A stretch of 64,000 bases of DNA from Rheinheimera sp. SA_1 (lineage in GTDB: Bacteria > Pseudomonadota > Gammaproteobacteria > Enterobacterales > Alteromonadaceae), in NCBI RefSeq assembly GCF_001669775.1, contig NZ_LXWK01000015.1:372001-436000 (forward strand), given 5' to 3'. Made by a program: the position numbers and the translations under genes. A model generated the notes under the pieces. It made no database searches. It was given only the letters and a program-made list of their open reading frames with translations, and was not told where the DNA came from. This document shows positions 26,862 to 36,403 of this stretch, in pieces (positions within the stretch are counted from its first letter, which is position 1; every line of letters begins with the position of its first letter).

Positions 26862-29468
26862 TCAGTCCGTTGTGGCACAGCTTGCAGGGTCACCAGTATA
26901 GACCAGCCTGTTTTCATCGACTCCTCGGCCAACCCCAAACGGGCTGTTTGGAGGTGGCGAACTTTCCGTCGTCGCATCAGAACCTAAAATAGGTAATAAA
27001 ATTTCTCTACTTGATACATTTTCAGTACCTGCAGCAGTTGATGACACTGACAAGTCTACAATCACCCAATGTGCATATTCACGCGGATAGATTAAGTTAA
27101 TTTGGGCAATACCATCCGCATCAGCAGTAACAGTTCTTGACACAGTTGCCACATTGCCCGGAGTCAATTGCTCGTCATCATTGAAATCCTCGCCTGAGTC
27201 TAGAATTCCATCTCTATCTACATCTTCTGAACTGCAGTCAGCAGGTGTAGATCTCACAGCTTCCCAATTAACAAATGCACCGATAAGAGGTCGTTTCAAA
27301 AAGACGCCTTTCCGATATCGAGTTGATGTGATAGCAACGTTCAATTGTTGGTTTGGAATCGGGTTTCCAGCTGCGTCAGTTACAATAATAGCGTACGGCG
27401 CTGAGTATAAGTTAGGCTCAATTTTCGCTAAAACATTACCACTACCAAACCGGAAGAATAATGTACGACGACCAACCACAACACCCGTATCGCCTTTTAC
27501 ATTTGAATTTGTAGTTAAAGTTGCGTTAATTCGAAGGCCTTGTGGTGCAGTTGGAGTTCCTGACCCACCAGAATTCACGTCAGCAATAAATTCTGTAGTC
27601 GCAACGCCTTGTGAATTGGAAATACCTGTTGACGGGCTTAACTGACCACCTGCAGAATTCGACAGCGAAAATGCCACTAACTGATTTTTGATTGGATTGT
27701 CTTTATCATCCCGTAACACTGCTTGCACTGTTGCTTTTTCACCTGCGCCTAACTGTGCCGGGAATACCTGGACTTCAATGCCTTTTGTCACACTTGGCGT
27801 CGTGGCAATGTACTCAATCAATTTACTCGAACTGATTTTTGAGCCATTTGCTGTTGATGAAGCTCCAATATTGGTAAAACCAGCAAAATCAGAGCGAACA
27901 AATACCTGCGCCACACCAGCATCATCTGTTGCTTTAGTCGCTACAACTTTATCCGCCAAAGTTTCCGCTGTTGGCGCAATTACCCCACGAGTCGTCGTGA
28001 ACAGCACATCACTACCAACCAATGGAGAGTTATTGCGTAACCATTTTACGGAGACTGGCGCTGCAGTGTTTAATGGAATTTCCTGCGTAGTGTTTGAGCC
28101 GGTTGATTCAAATGCAAAAGCGTCCGGATCAATAGCCACACTGAATGTGGTTGTAACACCAAGTGCTGTTGCGGTTATTAGATCTGTACCACCGTTAACA
28201 GCAGTATAGGTAACTACAGCTCTGCCCGTCGAAGGGTCTGTCACAGGAGAAGTAATGTTAAAATTATTCTTCAGGCTTGATGAGAGTTGTATTACGGTGT
28301 TTTGAATGCCTTTACCGGTTGAATCCAGTAATGAAATCGTGAACTGTCCACTCCCTGCCAAAACAACGGCGCTCGGACCAACAATATTGATGTTTGTTCC
28401 GACAACTTTAATATCGACCTGAGAAGTTTTGTTTTCGCCACCGGCAGTTGCAGTGGCTTTGATTGTGCGCAAGTTAAAATTCGTTCTGGACGACAGATTG
28501 GCCTTTGCGACTCCATCATTGCCGGTCATTTCGGAAACAACTTCAAGTTCAGAATCATTGTCAGCCGAGAACTGAACCTTGACGTTTTTCATCAGGATAT
28601 TGTTTCTGTCCCTTACCAGCGCTGACAATTCGACGCGATCTGTACTGCCTGCGCCTAATTGTAACTTATCTGCATAAAGCAAAATCGAACCCACCGGAGT
28701 GGCATCTACGACTCCGCCATCACCTTTGGAACTAAAGGCTTTTGTGCCACGGAACTGATTGTCTTCAGACAATGCTGCAGTAATGACACCAGCACCACTT
28801 TTAGTACTTGCTACCAAACCAATTGTCGCCACACCGCTGGCATTGGTTACCGCAGTTCCCGCGTCATTGTTGAAGGTCGCTAGACTTGGATTATCAATTG
28901 AAAATTGGATTAGTTTGCCAGACTGTGCAACACCTGAAGCTGAAGTCAGTGTCGCCTTGACCGTCAGAGGCGTATTTTTGCCCACTTCTGTTGCGACGGA
29001 ACCATCTGCGGCAAATGTTTCAACTGAAATAACAAATGCGCCGCCAGCAGCACTATCCCCAGCCGAAGTAAAAGCGATTTTTACCGGCGTGCCACCGTCG
29101 ATTGATGCTGAAATTTCACCGGCACCACTTTTGGTGCCTGCCAGCAAGCCGATTTCAGCAGTGCCGTCGGCCAGAGTTTGTGCTGTTCCGGCACCATTAT
29201 TAAATGAAGCGAGTGCAGTATCGTTAATAGTGAAGGTCACAAGCTTGTTGGCCGCTGAGCCGTTGGTCGCTTTGACAGTTGCTTTGAGTTTTAATGGATT
29301 TGCTTTGCTGAGCCCTGTTGAAGGAACTCCGCTTGCATCGGTTAATGCAAGGCCGATACTATAACTGGGCGTTGTTGGAGTACCGCTTTCGCCTAATGTA
29401 CCACCACCACCACAAGCGACTACTGCACTCATCAAAAACGCAACGAGAAGTTGCCGGATGTTTCGCAT
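26862..29468 (-). CDS. Lipoprotein with tandem bacterial Ig-like (Big_1) domains
   Basis: Large exported lipoprotein of 868 residues. The lipobox is VVAC with Cys19, followed by GGGG. The body consists of repeated Ig-like beta-sandwich domains of about 100 residues, like those of invasin/intimin-type proteins. Two neighbouring repeats are near copies: one has FNNGAGTAQTLADGTAEIGL and TKSGAGEISASI, the next FNNDAGTAVTNASGVATIGL and TKSGAGVITAAL. Near the C-terminus DVDRDGILDSGEDFNDD looks like a calcium-binding loop pair. No catalytic domain is visible. It is probably a cell-surface or periplasmic structural protein or adhesin. Codon use looks more AT-rich than in neighbouring genes, hinting at faster evolution or transfer. 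Confidence 0.82.
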   Translation of the reverse strand: MRNIRQLLVAFLMSAVVACGGGGTLGESGTPTTPSYSIGLALTDASGVPSTGLSKANPLKLKATVKATNGSAANKLVTFTINDTALASFNNGAGTAQTLADGTAEIGLLAGTKSGAGEISASIDGGTPVKIAFTSAGDSAAGGAFVISVETFAADGSVATEVGKNTPLTVKATLTSASGVAQSGKLIQFSIDNPSLATFNNDAGTAVTNASGVATIGLVASTKSGAGVITAALSEDNQFRGTKAFSSKGDGGVVDATPVGSILLYADKLQLGAGSTDRVELSALVRDRNNILMKNVKVQFSADNDSELEVVSEMTGNDGVAKANLSSRTNFNLRTIKATATAGGENKTSQVDIKVVGTNINIVGPSAVVLAGSGQFTISLLDSTGKGIQNTVIQLSSSLKNNFNITSPVTDPSTGRAVVTYTAVNGGTDLITATALGVTTTFSVAIDPDAFAFESTGSNTTQEIPLNTAAPVSVKWLRNNSPLVGSDVLFTTTRGVIAPTAETLADKVVATKATDDAGVAQVFVRSDFAGFTNIGASSTANGSKISSSKLIEYIATTPSVTKGIEVQVFPAQLGAGEKATVQAVLRDDKDNPIKNQLVAFSLSNSAGGQLSPSTGISNSQGVATTEFIADVNSGGSGTPTAPQGLRINATLTTNSNVKGDTGVVVGRRTLFFRFGSGNVLAKIEPNLYSAPYAIIVTDAAGNPIPNQQLNVAITSTRYRKGVFLKRPLIGAFVNWEAVRSTPADCSSEDVDRDGILDSGEDFNDDEQLTPGNVATVSRTVTADADGIAQINLIYPREYAHWVIVDLSVSSTAAGTENVSSREILLPILGSDATTESSPPPNSPFGVGRGVDENRLVYTGDPASCATTD

Positions 29469-29637
29469 GAAAACTCTCCCTAGCTGATTCTTATATTTAG
29501 ATTTTGTTAATTCTGCATCTTAGCCGAATAAATTCAAATTCGTCAGCGCTAAATTAACGATTTTGTACAAATTTTTCTTTTAAACCAAAAACTGGTAGGC
29601 TAGCCGCCTCTTATCCTTGTTATAACCTACTCGCCAG

Positions 29638-30945
29638 ATGACTACAAATACAAAATATTCACTCACCAGTAAGATATTAATCGCGATGGCACTCGGCATT
29701 CTGGTCGGCGCTATGTTTAAATGGATCATTGGAAATGAAGCTGATTACGAAATAGGTTTCCCTGGTTTCTCTTTTGGCATCAAAGCATTTTTCGTTGATG
29801 GCATTTTTCATGTCGGTGGCCAGATTTTTGTCGCCAGCTTAAAAATGTTAGTCGTTCCTTTGGTATTAGTATCGCTGATTTGTGGTACCAGCTCGCTCAA
29901 TGACATCAGCACTCTGGGCCGGATCGGCTCAAAATCCTTCAGTCTTTATGTGTTGACTACCGCACTTGCCATCAGTTTTGCAGTATTTTTCGCGACCTTA
30001 ATTGGCCCAGGCACTGGCGTTGATATGCAGCTGAGTACTGAGTTCAAAACGGCAGAAGCTCCGTCGGTCGCGCAAGTATTCATTAACATGTTCCCAAGTA
30101 ATCCAATCGATGCCATGGCTAAAGGTGAAATGCTGCAAATCATTATTTTTGCAGTGTTATTCGGCATTGCCATTGCATTAAGTGGTGAATCCGGCAAACG
30201 TATTCGTCAGTTCTTCGATGACATGAACGAAGTCGTGATGAAGCTGGTCAATATTGTGATGAATTTATCGCCTTATGGTGTGTTCTTCCTGATGGCGAAA
30301 CTTTTCACCACCCTCGAATTAGACGATATGGGTAATTTGGGTAAATATTTCGCTTTAGTATTGTTTGTACTGTTGTTTCACGGTTTTATTGTCTATGGCC
30401 TGTTTATTAAACTGGCCGGTGGTTTAAGCCCGCTGATGTTCTTCCGCAAAATGAAAGAGACTGCATTATTTGCTTTTAGTACCTCCAGCAGTAATGCGTC
30501 AATTGCCAGTAACATGCATACCACGACGCACAAGCTTGGCGTTGACAACAAAGTGGCATCCTTCACTATACCGCTGGGTGCAACTATCAATATGGACGGC
30601 ACCGCCATTATGCAGGGCGTTGCGACGGTCTTTATCGCACAAGTCTACAATATCGACTTAACCACCTCTGATTATGTGCTGGTGGTACTGACGGCGACTC
30701 TGGCTTCCATCGGCACCGCCGGTGTGCCTGGTGTTGGTTTAGTGATGTTGGCGATGGTGTTGCAGCAAGTGGGCTTGCCGGTTGAAGGTATTGCGCTGAT
30801 TATCGGCGTCGACCGTTTACTGGATATGACCCGCACCGCGGTGAATATTACCGGCGATGCGATGGTGTCGTGTCTGGTTGCCAAAAGCGAAAAATGCCTG
30901 GATGTTGATGTATTTAACAATCCTGAAGCCGGCCGCGACAGTTAA
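29638..30945 (+). CDS. Dicarboxylate/amino acid:cation symporter (DAACS family)
   Basis: Inner membrane carrier of 435 residues that moves dicarboxylates or acidic amino acids with sodium or protons. Signature regions of the glutamate transporter fold are present: the serine-rich hairpin tip STSSSNAS (about 281-288), NMDGTA in TM7, GTAGVPG in hairpin 2 and DMTRTAVNITGD in TM8. Eight membrane helices are expected. The exact substrate (glutamate, aspartate, succinate, fumarate) cannot be decided. The ribosome site is unclear at the ATG used (29638). It is a single gene with its own terminator. Confidence 0.92.
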   Translation: MTTNTKYSLTSKILIAMALGILVGAMFKWIIGNEADYEIGFPGFSFGIKAFFVDGIFHVGGQIFVASLKMLVVPLVLVSLICGTSSLNDISTLGRIGSKSFSLYVLTTALAISFAVFFATLIGPGTGVDMQLSTEFKTAEAPSVAQVFINMFPSNPIDAMAKGEMLQIIIFAVLFGIAIALSGESGKRIRQFFDDMNEVVMKLVNIVMNLSPYGVFFLMAKLFTTLELDDMGNLGKYFALVLFVLLFHGFIVYGLFIKLAGGLSPLMFFRKMKETALFAFSTSSSNASIASNMHTTTHKLGVDNKVASFTIPLGATINMDGTAIMQGVATVFIAQVYNIDLTTSDYVLVVLTATLASIGTAGVPGVGLVMLAMVLQQVGLPVEGIALIIGVDRLLDMTRTAVNITGDAMVSCLVAKSEKCLDVDVFNNPEAGRDS

Positions 30946-30969
30946 CCCTGCAGCTGCTTCAGCATGACG

Positions 30970-30994
30970 AAAACGGCCCAGGTGGCCGTTTTTT
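30970..30994 (+). terminator. Terminator after the symporter gene
   Basis: AAAACGGCC (30970-30978) pairs with GGCCGTTTT (30984-30992), followed by T to 30994. It lies 24 nt after the stop codon. Confidence 0.88.
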
Positions 30995-31083
30995 ATTGGG
31001 TTTTCGTATATTTTTTGACATGACTTGCCGTAAATCAATCGGTTAGAAACACCCTTCTCACAAATGTCTGGTTTCATATGAAC

Positions 31084-31722
31084 TTACCAGCGGATCAACC
31101 AGCCTTTCTCAACCAGCGAACTGGTTTCAAACTTGCGGCGGGCAAACCCCTGACCGGTCAAATTGCGAATACCACAAAGGTTAATGTCGGCAAAATCAAA
31201 CAATTGTGAAATTTCAGCTGAAGAGACAGAAAAGGGTGGCCCCTGTTTTTCGTGTTCTGGGTATTCCAGACTAATCAACAATAGCGTTGCTTGTGGCAGC
31301 AATTGCTTTAATGTTTGGGCATAACGTTGCCGCATGTCCGGTGGAAGTGCAACCAGCGCGGCCCGGTCGTAAATGAGCTGGCATCCACTCACTGCTGTTG
31401 ATGGCAATTCAAAAAAATCACCTTGCCACAGCTGATATTGAGCGGCTTGCCATAATGTAAATACACCAAAGTCCCGTTGCGATACCGGCAATTGTGCTTC
31501 GGTAAAAAAATCCCGGCAGGCGATCTGCGACAGCTCGGCGCCGACCACCCGATACTGCTGTGCTAATAAATGTAAATCGGGACTTTTGCCACACAATGGC
31601 ACCAGCACGGCACCATCAGCGGGTAAAGCAGCAAGCTGCGCCTTTAATAAAGGATGGGCTTCCGCCAGCTGAAATCCCAGCTGATCCTGCTGCCACACCT
31701 GATGCCAAAAATTTGCGTCCAT
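31084..31722 (-). CDS. tpm: Thiopurine S-methyltransferase
   Basis: SAM-dependent methyltransferase of the TPMT family, 212 residues from the ATG at 31722. Bacterial members methylate thiopurines and also selenium or tellurium compounds. Seen: MDANFWHQVWQQDQLGF at the start, the SAM-binding VLVPLCGKSPDLHLLA, YDRAALVALPPDMRQRY, and an active-site-like SLEYPEHEKQGPPFSV. I prefer 31722 over the ATG at 31737 because the family starts with MxxxFWxxxW and this start comes directly after the sohB stop (TGAGATG), implying coupling. Confidence 0.93.
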   Translation of the reverse strand: MDANFWHQVWQQDQLGFQLAEAHPLLKAQLAALPADGAVLVPLCGKSPDLHLLAQQYRVVGAELSQIACRDFFTEAQLPVSQRDFGVFTLWQAAQYQLWQGDFFELPSTAVSGCQLIYDRAALVALPPDMRQRYAQTLKQLLPQATLLLISLEYPEHEKQGPPFSVSSAEISQLFDFADINLCGIRNLTGQGFARRKFETSSLVEKGWLIRW

Positions 31723-31723
31723 C

Positions 31724-32713
31724 TCAGCGCCATACAATCATACGTTGTGCTTGCTGCCACAAGCTTTGTACCAGCGTTGCAGCCGATAAACCGACTTTTT
31801 CCGCCAGCCCTTTTTTCAACTGATACTTCACCTGATAGACCTGACGTTTCGGCAGTTGCGTCAGTAAATATTCATCGCTGGTTGCAAGCTCATCCACAAG
31901 TTTTAAATCAAGCGCCTGATAACCAAACCAATGTTCTCCGGTCGCGACCTGATTGATATCCAACACTGTCCGGTGTTTTTGCACAAAGTCTTTAAATAAC
32001 AGATGGGTTTCTTCCAGCTCATGCTGAAACTTTTGCCGGCCTTTGTCGGTGTTTTCGCCAAACACCGTTACCGTGCGTTTAAATTCACCTGCGGTAAACT
32101 GCTCGACATCAACATGGTTCTTTTTCAATAATTTATGAAAGTTTGGTAACTGGGCAACCACCCCAATCGAACCCAAAATGGCAAATGGTGCTGCGATAAT
32201 TTTATCGGCGATACAGGCCATCATATATCCACCGCTGGCGGCGACTTTATCAACGGCGACCGTTAGCGGAATGTGATGCTGTTTGAGTCGTGCCAGTTGC
32301 GAGGCCGCGAGGCCATAGCCGTGCACCACCCCACCACCGCTTTCCAGGCGCACCAATACCTCGTCATCCTTTGCCGCTATAGCAATCACGGCGGTCATTT
32401 CTTCGCGCAACGCCGCTACTTCGTGAGCGTCCATGCTGCCGTTAAAATCAACCACAAATAATTTAGGCAGGTTTTGCTCAGGCGCTTTTTGCTGCTTTTT
32501 CCACAGTTTAAAGGCTTTTTTATCCAGCATTTCCTGGTGTAAATCTTCAACGAGATCATGGTGTTCTTTTGACAGGTCATCAAAAGACAATTCGCCCTTA
32601 TGACTTTTTGGTTTCACTGCTGCCAGCACAATCATCGCGATGACAGCGCCAATTGCGATGACGATGGTCAGCGCTTTGGCTAAAAACATTGCATATTCAA
32701 TTAAGTAGTTCAC
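31724..32713 (-). CDS. sohB: Inner membrane S49 peptidase SohB
   Basis: Serine peptidase of the signal-peptide-peptidase-A family, 329 residues (E. coli: 349). The N-terminal membrane anchor is at about 10-32. The S49 domain carries the nucleophile Ser160 in VAASGGYMMA and the general-base Lys212 in GEFKRTVT, a Ser-Lys dyad. It probably degrades signal peptides or membrane protein fragments. tpm follows at once on the same strand. Confidence 0.95.
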   Translation of the reverse strand: MNYLIEYAMFLAKALTIVIAIGAVIAMIVLAAVKPKSHKGELSFDDLSKEHHDLVEDLHQEMLDKKAFKLWKKQQKAPEQNLPKLFVVDFNGSMDAHEVAALREEMTAVIAIAAKDDEVLVRLESGGGVVHGYGLAASQLARLKQHHIPLTVAVDKVAASGGYMMACIADKIIAAPFAILGSIGVVAQLPNFHKLLKKNHVDVEQFTAGEFKRTVTVFGENTDKGRQKFQHELEETHLLFKDFVQKHRTVLDINQVATGEHWFGYQALDLKLVDELATSDEYLLTQLPKRQVYQVKYQLKKGLAEKVGLSAATLVQSLWQQAQRMIVWR

Positions 32714-32841
32714 TTGAGTTCCTTAGTGTTACAGCGGTTGGCGCATTGTAACCTTGTTCATCTAAATACAACATATAGCGGGTCAGCACAAAACCGCAGT
32801 TCACGATATCTATATGGTTTTCGGCATTTGTCCAGCTATAA

Positions 32842-32865
32842 AAAAACCCGGCGAACCGGGTTTTT
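32842..32865 (-). terminator. Terminator of the VolA-like lipase gene
   Basis: ACCCGG (32846-32851) pairs with CCGGGT (32856-32861) around a UUCG-type loop on the minus strand, with A and T runs on both sides. It lies about 26 nt after the lipase stop. Confidence 0.88.
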
Positions 32866-32890
32866 ATTTTTAAATCAGTAGCAAAGCTGA

Positions 32891-35305
32891 TTAAGGTTTG
32901 ATTACCGCAGGGTTAAATACGGTTAAACCGGCACCGCTTGACAGGAAGAATGTTGCGGTCTGACGCTGCATTTCGGTCGTAGCGGCTATGCTCGATACCG
33001 GGTACAGAATTGAAGTGTGGTCACCTTCAGTAAAGCGGGTGATCGCAGCCCGGGTGATTGCATAACTACCTGCTTTGGCAGGAATAGTAGCAACACCTAA
33101 CAAACGTGCTAATGGTTCAGTACCAGCCAGTGGCATATTCATAGCCTGGTTCGGGATCACTTGATCAGACTTGAAGGTAGTGCCGTTGCCAACAACTTCC
33201 ATCACATGCACAGGTGTATTTGATGCGACTAATGCAGCTGCATAGTTGTTTGGATCACCGGCATCAGTGACCGTTTGCGCGGCAAAAGCAAACTGAGTGA
33301 TAGTGCCACTGATCGCTGCCAGAGTCGCCGTTTGACCTTTTTGGGTTAAATCGGCCAAATAAGCATCAGCAAAAGTTGCAGCACAGCCAACATAGGTCGC
33401 TGGCGTTACACAAACACCTTTGCCATCTACGAAGGTTTTGAAACCAGCAGCTAAAGTTGACGAGCCTAACATCACACTGGCTTTAATCAGACCACCAAAC
33501 TGTGGCGACTCCAGCAAGAAGTTGGCCACAGCGCCACCTGGCATCGCCAGTGACGTTGATTTGATTTTATACAAAGCATCAGCTGTCGCATTGCCAGTGG
33601 TGGAATTAGCCAGACCAACCATACTGGTACCGGTAATGGCACCCAGCGAATGGCCCAGGAACTGTACATTTTGCGTATTCAGTAAGCCAGGTACGTTGTT
33701 GAAGTTCATCCCCAAACGTAGGCCTAACATATCCGCAATACTTTGACGCAGGTTGTCACGCGTCACCAGCAAATCACCAAGATTCATATAAACAGTGGCA
33801 TTACCGGTAATAGGTGTGCCGTTTTTCGAGCAGTTGGTGCCCGAAGCGTTAATTTCATCTTTACCATCACCGTTCACGTCAAAACCACGGCTGCCGTGTA
33901 ACGGATGGTCAATGGCAATGGTGGCAAAACCTTGTGATGACAGCGTGCCGGTTACAGCAAGCATGTTTTCTTTACAGGAGGTAATACCGTGCTGCAGGAT
34001 CACGACCGGCCATCCGCCAGCTGGTTTCACAATGCCCAGCGCTTCATTTGGCACTGTCATTTGCACCGCCAATGACTTCATTGAATTGGCTTTTGGAATG
34101 ACGTTAAATTTGGTCAAATGGCGTTGTTTGTCGATACCATAATCGCGTAATGCGCCACCGCTTAACCCTTTACAAATGGCATTGTTCTGCATTTGAGCCG
34201 GGCTGGTGATCCCTGCTTCTAACGCTGTAACCTGAGCGGTACTTAAACCAGCCACCATCGCGCCGCTGTCACAACGACCAACCCAACGGGTTGATAAAGC
34301 CGCTGAAGGAGCTTCGGCAGTAGAAGTACCCAGGTAATATGGCAGGGTGATGGTACCGGTATAAAGTTTTGCCGTTTTAAAAGCAAACTCTGGATCCGTT
34401 GGCGCCAGCACTTTGCCAGGGAACAACACATCAGAAACTAATAAACCGCTGTCGCTAACCAACACTGAAGGTGGAGTGTTGTTATTGGAAGCGTTTGGTA
34501 ACATCAGCTGTTTCACTGTCGCCAACACGTTGGCAGTTGATTGGGTCGTGACAGCCGCAGTATAGATAATGGTGTCTTTAGCAATACTTTGGGTAGAAAC
34601 AGCATTTTCAAAGCTATTGATAACACCTTGCAGCGCACGTTGTGCATCGCTGCCCAGTGGTAAAGTCGCTAAATCCTGCTTCACCAGCTCATAAGTGGTT
34701 GAAGGAGCAATAGCGCGGCCTTCGGAGTCTTTCAGATTATTGGTCAGCACTACTATATAAGTAGTGGCAGATTTCAGTGGTTTTAACGGGATCACGGCAA
34801 CATTATTGCCAACTGCTTTAGTTATAAAGTCCTGACCATAAGTCAATTGTCCCACTGACTTACATGCCACGCCACGCGGTACAGCACGGCAACTGGCGTC
34901 AGTAGAGGCTGGATCGCCCATCAGCACTTCAACAATGCGTACTGCATCCGGACGCGCAACGCTGGTTGCGTCCAGGCTGACGCCACCGGCAAAAGCTAAT
35001 TCAATACTAAATGGGTTCTGAGTCGACCAGCCATCTAAGGCACCCAGAGCCGTCTGTGGATCTGCATAATTCGGCGCTGCTACCGCTTCGCCCGGCATCA
35101 CCAGGGTGCCGTCAGTCGTTCCCTGAAACAGCAAATCGTTAGGTACTGACACTTTACCGGCTGTCGGGTCAAAAACCACCCGGCTCATCGGTACTAAGAC
35201 GGTGTCATTGCTGACATTATCATTTTTTAAATCTTGTAACGAATCGCCACAACCCGCCAGTCCCAGCGCGCTGGCGACGGCCAGACTAACTAATAACTTA
35301 TTCAT
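32891..35305 (-). CDS. VolA/Pla-1-family lipoprotein phospholipase
   Basis: Exported lipoprotein of 804 residues with lipobox LAGC (Cys19). The C-terminal half has an alpha/beta hydrolase domain: ILQHGITSCKENM as oxyanion region, nucleophile Ser553 in FLGHSLGA, and a likely catalytic His near 760 in FTEGDHTSI. The first half is a beta-rich region with Ig-like character. The architecture matches the Vibrio surface lysophospholipase VolA and related Pla-1 lipases. By analogy it hydrolyses lysophospholipids on the cell surface and supplies fatty acids, but the substrate is inferred. DVNGDGKDE (about 480) looks like a calcium loop. It is a single gene with its own terminator. Confidence 0.85.
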   Translation of the reverse strand: MNKLLVSLAVASALGLAGCGDSLQDLKNDNVSNDTVLVPMSRVVFDPTAGKVSVPNDLLFQGTTDGTLVMPGEAVAAPNYADPQTALGALDGWSTQNPFSIELAFAGGVSLDATSVARPDAVRIVEVLMGDPASTDASCRAVPRGVACKSVGQLTYGQDFITKAVGNNVAVIPLKPLKSATTYIVVLTNNLKDSEGRAIAPSTTYELVKQDLATLPLGSDAQRALQGVINSFENAVSTQSIAKDTIIYTAAVTTQSTANVLATVKQLMLPNASNNNTPPSVLVSDSGLLVSDVLFPGKVLAPTDPEFAFKTAKLYTGTITLPYYLGTSTAEAPSAALSTRWVGRCDSGAMVAGLSTAQVTALEAGITSPAQMQNNAICKGLSGGALRDYGIDKQRHLTKFNVIPKANSMKSLAVQMTVPNEALGIVKPAGGWPVVILQHGITSCKENMLAVTGTLSSQGFATIAIDHPLHGSRGFDVNGDGKDEINASGTNCSKNGTPITGNATVYMNLGDLLVTRDNLRQSIADMLGLRLGMNFNNVPGLLNTQNVQFLGHSLGAITGTSMVGLANSTTGNATADALYKIKSTSLAMPGGAVANFLLESPQFGGLIKASVMLGSSTLAAGFKTFVDGKGVCVTPATYVGCAATFADAYLADLTQKGQTATLAAISGTITQFAFAAQTVTDAGDPNNYAAALVASNTPVHVMEVVGNGTTFKSDQVIPNQAMNMPLAGTEPLARLLGVATIPAKAGSYAITRAAITRFTEGDHTSILYPVSSIAATTEMQRQTATFFLSSGAGLTVFNPAVIKP

Positions 35306-35530
35306 ATGTTCTCCCCGTGTCCTGAATTTTTATTATTTTGCTAAAGCCCTCACTGAGCTTTAGTTTTTGAATTCCTGTTTCGTAAACTTCCAACAGCTAC
35401 GACCAGTTAAAGTTAACCCAATCAGAAAAAATTCGCTAGGTCTAAACTAAATATCTCTTAAGAAAGGTGCAAAATCGTCCGGGAACGAGTATGCTGCGCC
35501 GGTTTTTCTGCAGGTTAGAGGTTGATTTAT

Positions 35531-36274
35531 ATGCAAGATTTTCAGCCCGATGCTCAGGTTCTGGCCAATAAAACGATACTGGTCACCGGTGCCGGTGATG
35601 GTATCGGTAAAGAAGCTGCGCTGACATTCGCCCGTTATGGCGCCACCGTTATTTTACTGGGTAAAACCACTGCCAAACTGGAAGCCGTGTATGACGCCAT
35701 TATGGCCAATGGCGGCCCGGAACCGGCGATAGTGCCACTCGATTTAAACGGCGCCACCAAAAAACACTACCATGATATGGCAAACACCATTAAAGCTGAG
35801 TTCGGTAAGCTGGATGGCGTGTTACATAATGCGGGGATGCTCGGCGTATTAACGCCATTTGAACATATTGATTTAGAAACCTGGCAGAAAATAATGCAGG
35901 TTAATCTGACGTCGGCAATGCTGATGACGCAGGCATTGTTACCGGTAATGGCGTTAGCACCCCAGGCTTCACTGGTATTTACGTCGTCGGGTGTCGGTCG
36001 ACGTGGCCGGGCTTATTGGGGCCCTTATTCCGTATCAAAGTTTGGTACAGAAGGCATGATGCAGCTAATTGCAGATGAATATGAGCACAGCACTATCAGA
36101 ACCAATTGTATCAACCCTGGTGCCACCAGAACCAAGATGCGCAGTGCGGCTTACCCTGGCGAAAATCAGTTGAGTTTAAAAACGCCGGCCGAATTGATGC
36201 CGCTTTATCTATATCTGATGGCTGATGCCAGTATTGGGGTGAATGGACAATCGCTGGACGCCCAACCAAAATAG
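35531..36274 (+). CDS. yciK: SDR-family oxidoreductase YciK
   Basis: Short-chain dehydrogenase/reductase of 247 residues. From the ATG at 35531 (AGAGG 9 nt upstream; an in-frame TTG at 35522 is too close to that site) it aligns with E. coli YciK throughout. TGAGDGIG is the nucleotide loop, NAG lies in the core, the catalytic Ser is in TSSGVG, and the active Tyr/Lys pair is in YSVSKFG. NCINPGATRT follows. The substrate of YciK proteins is unknown. E. coli yciK is near btuR; here the neighbours differ. A bidirectional terminator follows. Confidence 0.93.
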   Translation: MQDFQPDAQVLANKTILVTGAGDGIGKEAALTFARYGATVILLGKTTAKLEAVYDAIMANGGPEPAIVPLDLNGATKKHYHDMANTIKAEFGKLDGVLHNAGMLGVLTPFEHIDLETWQKIMQVNLTSAMLMTQALLPVMALAPQASLVFTSSGVGRRGRAYWGPYSVSKFGTEGMMQLIADEYEHSTIRTNCINPGATRTKMRSAAYPGENQLSLKTPAELMPLYLYLMADASIGVNGQSLDAQPK

Positions 36275-36351
36275 TCAGTTGCGCCGAACCGACGCCATGC
36301 AACGCTGCGGATGGTTTTGACACAGTGATTAACAGGGATAATATCTCCAAT

Positions 36352-36380
36352 AAAAAAACCGGCATTTCGCCGGTTTTTTT
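36352..36380 (+). terminator. Bidirectional terminator between yciK and the H-NS-like gene
   Basis: AAAAAAACCGGC (36352-36363) pairs with GCCGGTTTTTTT (36369-36380), with a 5-nt loop. It has T runs on both strands and lies between two convergent genes. Confidence 0.92.
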
Positions 36381-36403
36381 GATCCTATAGTTAAAGTTAA
36401 AAA

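Noticed and set aside
27688-29364. Long plus-strand ORFs (173 and 201 codons) opposite the Ig-repeat lipoprotein gene
   Set aside because: They mirror the repeat-rich, stop-poor composition of the real gene, have no ribosome site and no recognisable protein features.
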